This document shows, piece after piece, positions 56,307-64,000 of a stretch of DNA of 64,000 bases. The notes beneath the pieces are model-generated. The model ran no database searches. It worked only from the letters and a program-made list of their open reading frames with translations, and had not been told where the DNA came from. Both the position numbers and the translations under genes were made by a program. Numbering within the stretch: the stretch's first letter is position 1; every line of letters begins with the position of its first letter. Origin of the DNA: JL08 sp963765555 (GTDB lineage: Bacteria > Pseudomonadota > Alphaproteobacteria > Rhodobacterales > Rhodobacteraceae). Location: the NCBI GenBank assembly GCA_963765555.1, contig CAVXWX010000006.1, positions 1-64,000 on the forward strand. The letters run 5' to 3'.

Positions 56307-56897
56307 GAATCCGGAGTTTCCAAAAGCTGCGCGCGGCCAGAGTGTTGGCCTGTTGGGCGGGTCGTTTGATCCACCCCATCGCGGGCATGTTCACATCACA
56401 ACCGAAGCGCTGAAACGCTTTGGGCTGGATCGGGTATGGTGGCTGGTGACACCGGGCAATCCGCTGAAAGAACAGGGGCCAGCACCGCTGGCGCAGCGGA
56501 TGCAGCAGGCCCGCGCAATCATGCAGCACCCCAAGGTGACGGTCACCGATATCGAGGCACGTCTGGGCACGCGCTATACGGCGCAAACGCTGGCGGCATT
56601 GCGCAGGCAGTATCCGGGGGTGAATTTCGTCTGGCTTATGGGGGCTGACAATCTGGCGCAGTTTCATAAATGGCAGGATTGGCGCACCATCATGATGTCG
56701 GTGCCGGTTGGCGTTCTGGCCCGCCCGGGGATCGGATATCGGCACGCATGTCACCTGCCGCGCGCCTGTTCGCACCTTACCGCATTTCGGGGCGTGCCTC
56801 GCATCTTTTGGCGCGGTCTGCGCCGCCGGCGTGGTGTTTTGTCAATGTGCCGATGGTCGATCTGTCCTCGACCGCGCTGCGCGCCGCGCGCCGGTGA
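56305..56897 (+). CDS. nadD: Nicotinate-nucleotide adenylyltransferase NadD, frameshifted
   Basis: The NAD-biosynthesis enzyme that adenylylates nicotinate mononucleotide. The catalytic HxGH motif is in GLLGGSFDPPHRGHVHITTE. WWLVTPGNPLKE and FVWLMGADNLAQFHKWQDW follow, and the C-terminal signature VDLSSTALRAARR ends the protein. One shift near 56735, in a GGGG run, is needed (VLARPGDRISARMSPAARLF in the second frame). The start is uncertain: TTG 56305 gives about 197 residues; an ATG at 56248 lies upstream of the terminator. It is convergent with the EamA gene. Confidence 0.87.
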
Positions 56898-57726
56898 TCA
56901 GCGGCGCAGCAGCGCCGATGTGATCCCCGACCCGATCACCAGAACCAGCCCCGCCCATGTCAGCGTGTCGGGCAGATCGGAAAACACGGCCCACCCCAGT
57001 GCGGTTGCGGCCAACAACTGGAAATAGACCAGCGGCGCCAGTTGCGTTGCCGGTGCCAGACGATAGGCAAACAGCAACAACAGATTGCCCAGCATGGAAA
57101 AAAGACCGCTGGCAAGGGTCAAGGCCGCGCCCGGTAGGCTAAGCTGTGGAAACTGCAAAAGACCAAATGGGGCCAACAACGTTGCACTGATCGCCAGTTG
57201 CGTAAACACCAGCGCCACAGGCTGCGCCAGCCCCGACAACCAGCGCGATGTGGTCAGGAATGCGCCGTAGCACAGGCCGGCCAGTACCGCGAACGCCAGA
57301 CCGCCCGACCCGCCAAAACCGGGGCGCACGACCAAAAGCACGCCTGCAAAGCCCAGCAGGATCAACGCGGTCCGTTGCCACGTCACAGGTTCACGCAGGA
57401 AAACCACCGACAGGATATAGCTGAAGATCGGGCCGATAAAAAAGGCGGCAAACACATCTGCAATGGGTTCCGATCGCAAGGCAAACTGGATCGAGGTGAT
57501 GCCCACTGTCAGAAACATCGCCCGCATCCAGATGCGCCAGTTTGCAAACAGGGCCCATGTGGACGGTTGGCACAAAAGGCAGGACAGCAAGCGCCCCGAT
57601 CAGGAACCGTGACCACGCCACAAAAACCGGCGAAGCCCCGTACTGGCCGATCAACAGCTTGGCCGCTGTATCCCCTGCAGGAATAAACGACATTGCCACG
57701 AACATGATAAAAACGGCCTGACCCAT
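56898..57726 (-). CDS. EamA-family permease, frameshifted
   Basis: About 276 residues with ten predicted helices in two EamA repeats. The N-terminal frame starts MGQAVFIMFVAMSFIPAGDT AAKLLIGQYG. After a shift near 57570 the main frame has FALRSEPIADVFAAFFIGPI, then ALILLGFAGVLLVVRPGF and LTWAGLVLVIGSGITSALLR. The topology matches the RhaT/EamA superfamily of metabolite exporters; the substrate is unknown. It abuts the nadD end. Confidence 0.82.
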
Positions 57727-57811
57727 GACGCGGGGCTATCACGGGATTCGCGCGATCAAAAGTGATCATATGCGTCTTGTCTGTGACCGCGGCCTGCGGT
57801 TTAGTGCGGCT

Positions 57812-59302
57812 ATGAAAAACACGGTTTCGCGACGGGTCTTTTTGGGCGGTTTGGCGTCCGGTCTGGCAACGGCTGTCTGGGCCGATGCGCCTGCGGTTTC
57901 CATTCGTCCGCAACTGCGCGGCGTCGGGTTCCACAAACGCACAGCGCCGGCGGCCAAGGCGTTGCTGGATGCATCGGGCCTGCGCGGCGAGGTTGGATTT
58001 CTGGTGGCCGATGCCGACAGCGGATTGCGGCTGGAAGGGCACAAGGCCGCGGCAGGCATCCCCCCCGCCAGCGTGGCCAAGGCGATCACGGCCCTGTATG
58101 CGCTGGATGTCTTGGGGCCGGAACACCGGTTCCAGACGCGGCTGATGACGGCGGGCAAGGTTGAAAACGGGATTTTGCAGGGCGATCTGGTTTTGGCCGG
58201 CGGGGCGGACCCAACGCTGGACACCAACGCCCTTGCGGATATGGCGCAACGGCTGAAAGACAGCGGTGTGCGCGAAGTGCGCGGCGAATTCCTGATCTAT
58301 GATGGCGCATTGCCTTTTGTCAGCAGCATTGACCCCGATCAGCCGGATCATGTCGGCTACAGCCCTGCCGTGTCGGGGATCGCGCTGAATTTCAATCGCG
58401 TGCATTTCGAATGGCGGCGCGGATCGAACGGCTATGGCGTGACAATGGACGCCCGATCCAACAAATACCGCCCCGATGTGTCCATGGCGCGGATGCGGGT
58501 CGCCGACAGATCGACCCCGATTTACACCTACGCCACATCCGGCACACAGGACCAATGGACCGTGGCCAAAGGCGCCTTGGGCAAAGGCGGGGCGCGGTGG
58601 TTGCCGGTGCGCAAACCTGCGCTTTATGCGGGCGATGTATTTCGCACGCTGGCACGGGCGCACGGTGTGCAGTTAAAGGCGGCTGTTCCCGTTCAGGACG
58701 CACCGGCGGGCCGGGTTCTTGTCACCCATGCCAGTGAACCTCTGACCGATGTGTTGCGCGATATGCTGAAATATTCAACGAACATCACGGCGGAAATGGT
58801 CGGGATGGCCACTTCAGCGGTGCGGGCAGGGCAGATATCGTCACTGCGGGCCTCGGCGCAGGAAATGAACCTGTGGGCGCAAAGCTCGATGGGCCTTACA
58901 GATATCGATCTTGTGGATCATTCGGGCCTTGGCGGCGCATCCCGCATCAGTGCGGCGGACATGGTGCAGGCGCTGGCCCATCCCAAATCACGTCAGGGGC
59001 TGCGCCCGTTGCTTAAGACAATCGAATTGCGCGACAGCAAGGGGCGGGTCGACAAAAACCACCCCATCAAGGTCAGCGCGAAAACCGGCACCCTGAATTT
59101 TGTATCCGGTTTGGCAGGGTACATGACGGCGCAGGACGGCACCGAGCTGGTGTTTGCGATTTTTGCGGCAGATGAGGCGACCCGCGACAAGATCAAGCGT
59201 GCGGATCGCGAACGACCCGAAGGCGCGCGCCCCTGGAACCGGCGCGCCAAGACATTGCAGCAGAACTTGATTGAACGTTGGGGGCTGGTCTACGGATCCT
59301 AA
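57812..59302 (+). CDS. dacB: D-alanyl-D-alanine carboxypeptidase/endopeptidase (PBP4, DacB)
   Basis: 496 residues; a periplasmic penicillin-binding protein of the S13 family that trims or cleaves peptidoglycan peptides. The N-terminus SRRVFLGGLASGLATAVWA looks like a twin-arginine-type signal. The active-site serine is S87 in ASVAK (SxxK), the second motif is STN in KYSTNITAEM, and the third is KTGT in SAKTGTLNFV. The start ATG 57812 is chosen over an in-frame ATG at 57725 because it begins the signal peptide. No frameshift is seen. Confidence 0.92.
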   Translation: MKNTVSRRVFLGGLASGLATAVWADAPAVSIRPQLRGVGFHKRTAPAAKALLDASGLRGEVGFLVADADSGLRLEGHKAAAGIPPASVAKAITALYALDVLGPEHRFQTRLMTAGKVENGILQGDLVLAGGADPTLDTNALADMAQRLKDSGVREVRGEFLIYDGALPFVSSIDPDQPDHVGYSPAVSGIALNFNRVHFEWRRGSNGYGVTMDARSNKYRPDVSMARMRVADRSTPIYTYATSGTQDQWTVAKGALGKGGARWLPVRKPALYAGDVFRTLARAHGVQLKAAVPVQDAPAGRVLVTHASEPLTDVLRDMLKYSTNITAEMVGMATSAVRAGQISSLRASAQEMNLWAQSSMGLTDIDLVDHSGLGGASRISAADMVQALAHPKSRQGLRPLLKTIELRDSKGRVDKNHPIKVSAKTGTLNFVSGLAGYMTAQDGTELVFAIFAADEATRDKIKRADRERPEGARPWNRRAKTLQQNLIERWGLVYGS

Positions 59303-59305
59303 GCC

Positions 59306-60041
59306 CTAGATGCGGGCCACGCGCGCATCCCCGGCCTGCATATCGCCCTGTGCGCGATCAAACCGAAGATAGGCAATGCCCGCGCCGTTCGACTGTGTGA
59401 ACAGGCTGCCCACAGGTTTTCCACCTGCCGTAATGTCGGTGCCTACAAGCACCGGCGTGCTGACGCTGACACGGGCCAGCCCCTTGCGCAGTTCGGTTTT
59501 GTGTTTCATCCGTGCCGTCACTTCCTGTCCGACATAACAGCCCTTTTTGAAATCCACGCCGTGCAACGCTTCGAATCCGGCCTCAAGGATGAAGGTGTCG
59601 GGCCCCAGTTCCACGCCGGTTTCGGGGATACAATGCGCCACGCGGATCGCATCCCAATCACTGCCGTCATCGGCTTCGGGCGCGGTCGAATACTGCCCGC
59701 CAGCCCAGATCGGGATGGCGCGGGTCGGCATAGGCACCCGAAGGTATCGCGCCGGTGCCGCGTTGCAGGTTCAGACCGCTGGGCGCGATATCAACCTTGG
59801 CGCGCAGGCGATACATCGACAGCCGCTTTTCCAGCATGTCCCCCAAGGAGGACGCAACATCGACCAGAACGGCATCGCCCTGCCGGGTCACGAAGAAATC
59901 GGCCAGATACTTGCCCTGCGGCGTCAGCATCGCGGTATAGACAAGCCCGGTGTCGATGCCCGACATGTCGTTGGTTGTCAGACCCTGAAGAAAGTGATCG
60001 GTGTCGGGCCCTGTCAGGGCAAGGATATGGCGCGTCGGCAT
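59306..60041 (-). CDS. ygfZ: YgfZ/GcvT-domain folate-binding protein, frameshifted
   Basis: A tetrahydrofolate-binding protein that supports iron-sulphur enzyme maturation. The N-terminal frame (MPTRHILALTGPDTDHFLQG) has LTTNDMSGI. After a frame change near 59690, where one extra C in CCC explains it, the second frame has the family signature KGCYVGQEVTARMKHKTE. Corrected length is about 245 residues, as expected. The convergent dacB gene ends 3 bp away. Confidence 0.88.
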
Positions 60042-60111
60042 TCGTGGCTTTCCTTTGATGTCGTCGACCACATATAGGGTGCATCATGGCGAAGAACAAA
60101 GGACGAGATGC

Positions 60112-60789
60112 GTGCGCGCCCCGATTTCCGTGATCATTCCGACGCTGGATGCCGAAGACGCGCTTCCTGCCTGTCTGGCCAGCCTGATGGAAGGCGTGCA
60201 GGCGGGCCTGATCCGCGAGTTGATCGTATCCGATGGCGGATCGCAGGATGCGACCTGTGCGCTGGCACGGTCTGCCGGGGCCGAGGTGATTGAAGGGGCG
60301 GCCTCGCGTGGTGCGCAATTGCGCAAGGGCTGCGCGCGGGCCAAAGGCGAATGGCTGCTGGTGCTGCATGCCGATACCGTTTTGCAGCCCGGATGGAGCG
60401 ACGTGGTGCAGGCCCATCTGGCCAGCGGACGGACCGGATATTTCAAGCTGCGGTTTGATGCACACGGGCTCTTGCCCGCATGGGTGGCGGCGTGGGCAAA
60501 TCTGCGCTCACGGCTGTTTGATCTGCCCTACGGCGATCAGGGGTTGCTGGTGCCACGCAAGATGTATGATGCAGCAGGCGGCTACCCCGACCAGCCTTTG
60601 ATGGAAGACGTGGCACTGGCGCGCGCGCTGAAAGGCAAGCTGTCGATGATGCCTGCCGTTCTTACAACCAGCGCCGCAAGGTATCAGGCCCAAGGCTGGC
60701 TGCGGCGCGGGGCGCGCAATCTGTGGACGCTGCTGCGCTATTTTCTTGGCGCGGACCCCGCAAAACTCGCTGCGGCCTATCGCCGTTAG
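60112..60789 (+). CDS. Family 2 glycosyltransferase, TIGR04283-like
   Basis: 225 residues. The GT-A fold N-terminus is ISVIIPTLDAEDALPACLAS, then IVSDGGSQDATCALARSAGA; LLVLHADTVLQPGW contains the DxD-like site. LMEDVALARALK and a basic C-terminus match the TIGR04283 group, which often lies near other transferase or PQQ-related genes. The start is GTG 60112 with an AAAGGACGAG ribosome site. The acceptor sugar is unknown. It is convergent with the ABC gene at its end. Confidence 0.87.
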   Translation: MRAPISVIIPTLDAEDALPACLASLMEGVQAGLIRELIVSDGGSQDATCALARSAGAEVIEGAASRGAQLRKGCARAKGEWLLVLHADTVLQPGWSDVVQAHLASGRTGYFKLRFDAHGLLPAWVAAWANLRSRLFDLPYGDQGLLVPRKMYDAAGGYPDQPLMEDVALARALKGKLSMMPAVLTTSAARYQAQGWLRRGARNLWTLLRYFLGADPAKLAAAYRR

Positions 60790-60791
60790 GA

Positions 60792-62647
60792 TCAGACGAA
60801 CAACTGGCGCAACTTCCCAATCCAGCTTTCAGGTGCCTTTGGCGTTTCGGCATTTCGCGCCGCCAAAGCTGTGGCACCGGGCTGTTCGCTGACAGTTTTA
60901 CCGTCTTTATACTGCAAGCGGTAAAGATCGGCATAGATGCCGCCGCGCGACAGCAGCTCCTGATGGGTTCCCGCATCCACCACATGGCCGCGGTCCATCA
61001 CGATGATCTTGTCGGCGTTGATCACCGTGCTTAGCCGGTGGGCGATCACGAACGTGGTCCGCCCGTGCGACAACCGGTCAAGCGCGGCTTGCACCACGGC
61101 TTCGGATTGGGCATCCAATGCGCTTGTTGCTTCGTCCAGAAGCAATACGGGCGTGTCACGCAACAAGCGCCCGCGCGATCACCACACGCTGCCGTTGCCC
61201 CCCTGACAAGGCCGACCCGCGCGGTCCGACATGGCGTGTTCAGCCCGTCGGGCAACTTATCCAGAAAATCCGAAACATGCGCCGCATCCAGCACTTTTTT
61301 CAGTTGCGCATCGCTGACATCGGTCCGCCCCAAAAGGATGTTTTCGCGCAAGCTGTCATCAAACAGCAGCGCCTCTTGGCTGACCACGGAAAACAGGCTG
61401 CGCAAATCCTGCATTTTCATGGATTTGACAGAAACGCCGCCGATCAGCACATCGCCCTTTTGCGGATCGACAAGGCGCGTCAGCAGATTGAAAATGGTTG
61501 ATTTCCCGGCACCCGATGCCCCGACAAGCGCGGTTGTCTGACCCGGTTCCGCCGTCAGTGACAGGCCGTGCAGCACCTGTGTTTCACCGTAAGACAAATC
61601 AACCTTGGTGATCTTGATACCCGGTGTTCCGGTGGGCGGGGCCACCGGATTGGCCGGTGATTTCAGGCGCAGCGGGCTGTCGATCAGTTCCTTGATCCGT
61701 TCGATTGCGGCGGCCGCGATCTGCCACAACCCGCTGATCGCGCCCAACCGGCGGATCGGATCAAAGGCAAGGCCCATCGCGGTAAAAAAGGTCATGAACT
61801 GACCCACGGTTTTGTCGCCCGATATGATTTCGGACCCGCCAAAAACCATCACCGCCAGAAACCCGACGCCAGCCATGATATCCACCATGCCGGGAATTGC
61901 GGCGCTGCCAAAGGCCGCGCGCACTTCGGTGTCAATGAAACGCCCGGTCAGATCGCGGTATTTCCGCGTCTGATAAGCCTCCAAAGCGTTCAGCTTGATC
62001 GGTACGATGCCGTGGAACACCTCGTCCAGCCGCGTGGACAGTGTTGCGCCCAGATCGCGGGCCTGACGGGCCTGCGCGCGCACGTATTTCTGGGCCAGGG
62101 CGGCAGGGGCGATCAGCAGCGGCGTGCCGATACAGGCCATAATCGCCCATTTCCAATCGACGCTGATGGCAACGCCCATCAGAACGATCAAGGCCACAAC
62201 ATCGCGCCCCGCGCCGGTGATAATGGCGCGCCACACATCGTTGACGGCATTCACGTCCGATTGCACCCGCTGGATCAGGTATCCGGGCGGATGGGTCTGA
62301 TGAAAGGCACCATCCTGTTTCATCATGTGGTTCAGCAGATCAACGCGGATATCCGCCGCAGTGAGTTGCGCAACACGCGTCAGCAGAACCTTTTGCACCA
62401 GACCGGCAATGGCGCGGATCGAAAAGATCACCAGAATGGCAACACCGACCCACCACAGCGCACCGGCATTACCGCCGATAAAGACCTGATCGAACATCGG
62501 TTGCAGCATGTAGCTGATCGCGCCGAGGGTTGATCCTTCCATGAACATGAAAATCGCGGCCACAAGCAGCGTGGCCCAGTGTTTGCGCAAATAATCGCGC
62601 CAGATCCAGCCCAACAGGTGCTTGGACGAATAGGACGGGTCGCTCAT
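60792..62647 (-). CDS. MsbA-like ABC transporter, frameshifted
   Basis: About 618 residues; a fused type-I exporter half-transporter. The membrane domain (about 20-310) has six helices and the coupling region. The ATPase has Walker A LVGASGAGKSTIFNLLTR and a Q-loop (VVSQEALLFDDSLRENILLG). After frame changes between 61165 and 61240, where the signature lies, LLLDEATSALDAQSEAVVQA and FVIAHRLSTVINADKIIVMD complete it. It resembles lipid A or glycolipid flippases of the MsbA group; the substrate is inferred only. The start overlaps the phosphatase stop by ATGA. Confidence 0.85.
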
Positions 62648-63372
62648 CTCAAGAACGCCTTTCTGCGCCGGTCGAAAGACGCTTGGATTTCAGCCGGATC
62701 ATATGCGGTTTTTACCCACTCTTCAAAGGGGATCGGGTGCGCGTTATTCGCGGCCTCGTACTGATCCAGAATGTGATCCAGAACCCCGGTTTTCGTCCAC
62801 TTGAAATGAATATAGCGCAGACCGAACTGTTTGCGCGCCTCGGCCACGCTGGCGCCGCAAAACACCAACAGATAGATCGCAGCCGCCAGCGACGACCTGT
62901 CGGCGCCGGATTTGCAATGCATCAGATAGGGTTTCGGCGTGTCGCGGAAAATTTCGATCAGCGACAGGATGCTGTCGCGGCTTGGGGCGCTGCGGGCGGT
63001 CATTTCGTTGTCGATCAGTGTCAGGCCCAGATCGCGGCAGGCTTCGGCCTCGAACGCGTAATGCGGGGTATGGGATGCGCCGCGCAGGTTGATGATGGTC
63101 TTGATGCCACGTGCCGCATATTTTTGCAGCCGCCGCCGGTCCGGATGGTTGGCCCGATACACACCCGGCGCGACGGTGGCGAAATTCGACCACAGCAGGC
63201 GCAGGCTGGCATGATCATGAAGCTGGAAATGCAGCAAGGCCCGCCGGCGGTTGGCCGGAACGCTCAAATCCTCCATCGCGGACTGGCGCAACTGGTGTTT
63301 GGCCTTGGTCAGACGGGCACGGGCCTTGCCGATCATCCCCGTTCCACCTTTGTCTGAGCCTGCGTTTTTCAT
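62644..63372 (-). CDS. Tyrosine-phosphatase-like protein (CX5R)
   Basis: About 242 residues. The active-site signature HCKSGADRSSLA (C-x5-R with catalytic Cys and Arg) follows a GIKTIINLRG segment, typical of tyrosine/dual-specificity phosphatase folds. The start ATG 63372 (MKNAGSDKGGTGMIGKARAR) is chosen; the frame also extends upstream to 63495. It is coupled to the ABC transporter (ATGA). A role in cell-envelope or lipid metabolism is possible from context but unproved. Confidence 0.82.
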   Translation of the reverse strand: MKNAGSDKGGTGMIGKARARLTKAKHQLRQSAMEDLSVPANRRRALLHFQLHDHASLRLLWSNFATVAPGVYRANHPDRRRLQKYAARGIKTIINLRGASHTPHYAFEAEACRDLGLTLIDNEMTARSAPSRDSILSLIEIFRDTPKPYLMHCKSGADRSSLAAAIYLLVFCGASVAEARKQFGLRYIHFKWTKTGVLDHILDQYEAANNAHPIPFEEWVKTAYDPAEIQASFDRRRKAFLR

Positions 63373-63478
63373 TCGCGTGCTTCTAATGCGCGGGATGTGC
63401 CTGCGCAAGACAAAGCGGGATATTGACGCCGCGTAGCGCAACGCTAAGCTGGCCCAAAATTCCAAGGATTTCACAGAC

Positions 63479-64000
63479 ATGGCCAAGACACCCAACCTGT
63501 CGCACGGGCGCGACTATCTTGCTATTCCGGGGCCTTCTGTCATTCCGGATGCCGTGTTGCGCGCCATGCACCGTCCTTCGCCCAACATTTACGAAGGCGA
63601 ATTGATCGATATGACGGCAACATTGATCCCCGATCTGAAGGCGGTTGCGCGCACCGACCAATCTGTTGCTATTTACATCGGCAATGGCCACGCTGCGTGG
63701 GAGGCTGCACTGGTCAATACGTTGGGCGCAGGCGACACAGTGCTGGTGCCGTCCTCGGGGCAGTTTGCGCACAGTTGGGCCAGCATGGCGCAAGCGCTGG
63801 GGATCACTTGCGAAATTGCGGAATTCGGCAAGCAGGCCCCGTTTGACATTGACCGGATCACCGAAATTCTGGCGCAGGACACCGCGCACAAGATCAAGGC
63901 GGTGCTGGCGGTGCATGTGGATACATCCACCGGCATCCGTAACGATCCGGCGGCCATTCGTGCGGTGCTGGACGCGTTGGGGCACCCTGCGTTGCTGATG
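63479..64000 (+). CDS. Serine-glyoxylate-type aminotransferase, partial at window end
   Basis: The first 174 residues of a class V aminotransferase run off the right edge with no stop. MAKTPNLSHGRDYLAIPGPS, then VIPDAVLRAMHRPSPNIYEG and YIGNGHAAWEAALVNTLGAG, match serine/alanine-glyoxylate aminotransferases, which use PLP. The PLP lysine lies beyond the window. The start at 63479 is preceded by the end of a divergent gene. In methylotrophs or C1 users it would feed glyoxylate/serine interconversion, consistent with the sarcosine and formate genes, though this is inference. Confidence 0.85.
   Translation, partial: MAKTPNLSHGRDYLAIPGPSVIPDAVLRAMHRPSPNIYEGELIDMTATLIPDLKAVARTDQSVAIYIGNGHAAWEAALVNTLGAGDTVLVPSSGQFAHSWASMAQALGITCEIAEFGKQAPFDIDRITEILAQDTAHKIKAVLAVHVDTSTGIRNDPAAIRAVLDALGHPALLM

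Noticed and set aside
1..64000. CRISPR arrays, rRNA or restriction-modification systems
   Set aside because: No regularly spaced repeats, no rRNA sequence and no methylase or nuclease pair were seen. The DUF4145 relic alone is not a system.

Overview
The window looks like a chromosome segment of a marine alphaproteobacterium of the Rhodobacterales (Roseobacter group). Three things suggest this: the gene complement (a phenylacetate paa cluster, heterotetrameric sarcosine oxidase, Fds-type formate dehydrogenase with a fused NuoE/NuoF-like subunit, a tad/flp pilus locus), the alphaproteobacterial gene families, and a fairly high G+C content outside the mobile-element debris. This is inference; the window holds no rRNA or other marker gene.

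Region 1 (1-19.9 kb) is accessory. It opens with a decayed integrative element: a frameshifted tyrosine integrase, a small unknown gene, three 14-bp direct repeats, an AlpA/Xis-like gene, a primase-like 5' part fused to the 3' part of a phage terminase large subunit, and an HNH nuclease. An IS graveyard follows (IS6, IS3, IS110, IS630 and a second IS3 remnant, one inserted in another). A complete-looking Flp/tad cluster comes next on the minus strand: flp, rcpC/cpaB, three TadE/F/G-type genes, tadZ, tadA, tadB, a frameshifted tadC, a LuxR-type regulator and the prepilin peptidase tadV. No secretin (rcpA/cpaC), rcpB/cpaD or tadD gene is present. To the right are a broken membrane-protein ORF, more element fragments (a DUF5681-type small-terminase-like gene and a Toprim-like scrap), and a tRNA-Thr(TGT). 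The pilus locus therefore lies between two pieces of mobile-element debris.

Region 2 (20-28.8 kb) holds a copper module and formate oxidation. copA has a MerR-type promoter with a 19-bp spacer, and a CueR/HmrR-like gene follows it. A LysR regulator precedes fdsBG (fused) and fdsA.

Region 3 (28.9-39.2 kb) is a full phenylacetyl-CoA degradation cluster. paaJ-A-B-C-D-E and paaZ-paaX are on the minus strand; paaI-paaK-paaR (TetR) are on the plus strand. A shared palindromic motif, GACC-N4-GGTCGGT, lies upstream of paaJ and in the paaZ/paaI divergent region and is a candidate PaaR operator.

Region 4 (39.2-50.7 kb) has a three-gene ABC exporter of MacAB/DevBCA type, an agmatinase-family ureohydrolase, an EamA permease and the sarcosine oxidase operon soxB-D-A-G. 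The SoxD subunit lacks the zinc-binding cysteines. Sarcosine oxidation releases C1 units that could end as formate for the Fds enzyme (inference).

Region 5 (50.7-64 kb) holds a decayed DUF4145 gene in a low-GC patch and ordinary chromosomal genes: the ABC-F protein ettA, a universal stress protein with an alanine/sodium symporter, nadD, a second EamA permease, a PBP4-type carboxypeptidase, ygfZ, a TIGR04283-type glycosyltransferase, an MsbA-like ABC transporter, a tyrosine-phosphatase-like gene and the start of a serine-glyoxylate-type aminotransferase.

A striking general feature is about 25 single-base frameshifts, many at short G/C runs, in otherwise conserved genes within intact operons. 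Sequencing indels are the simplest explanation for most of them. The IS and integrase relics may be truly decayed.
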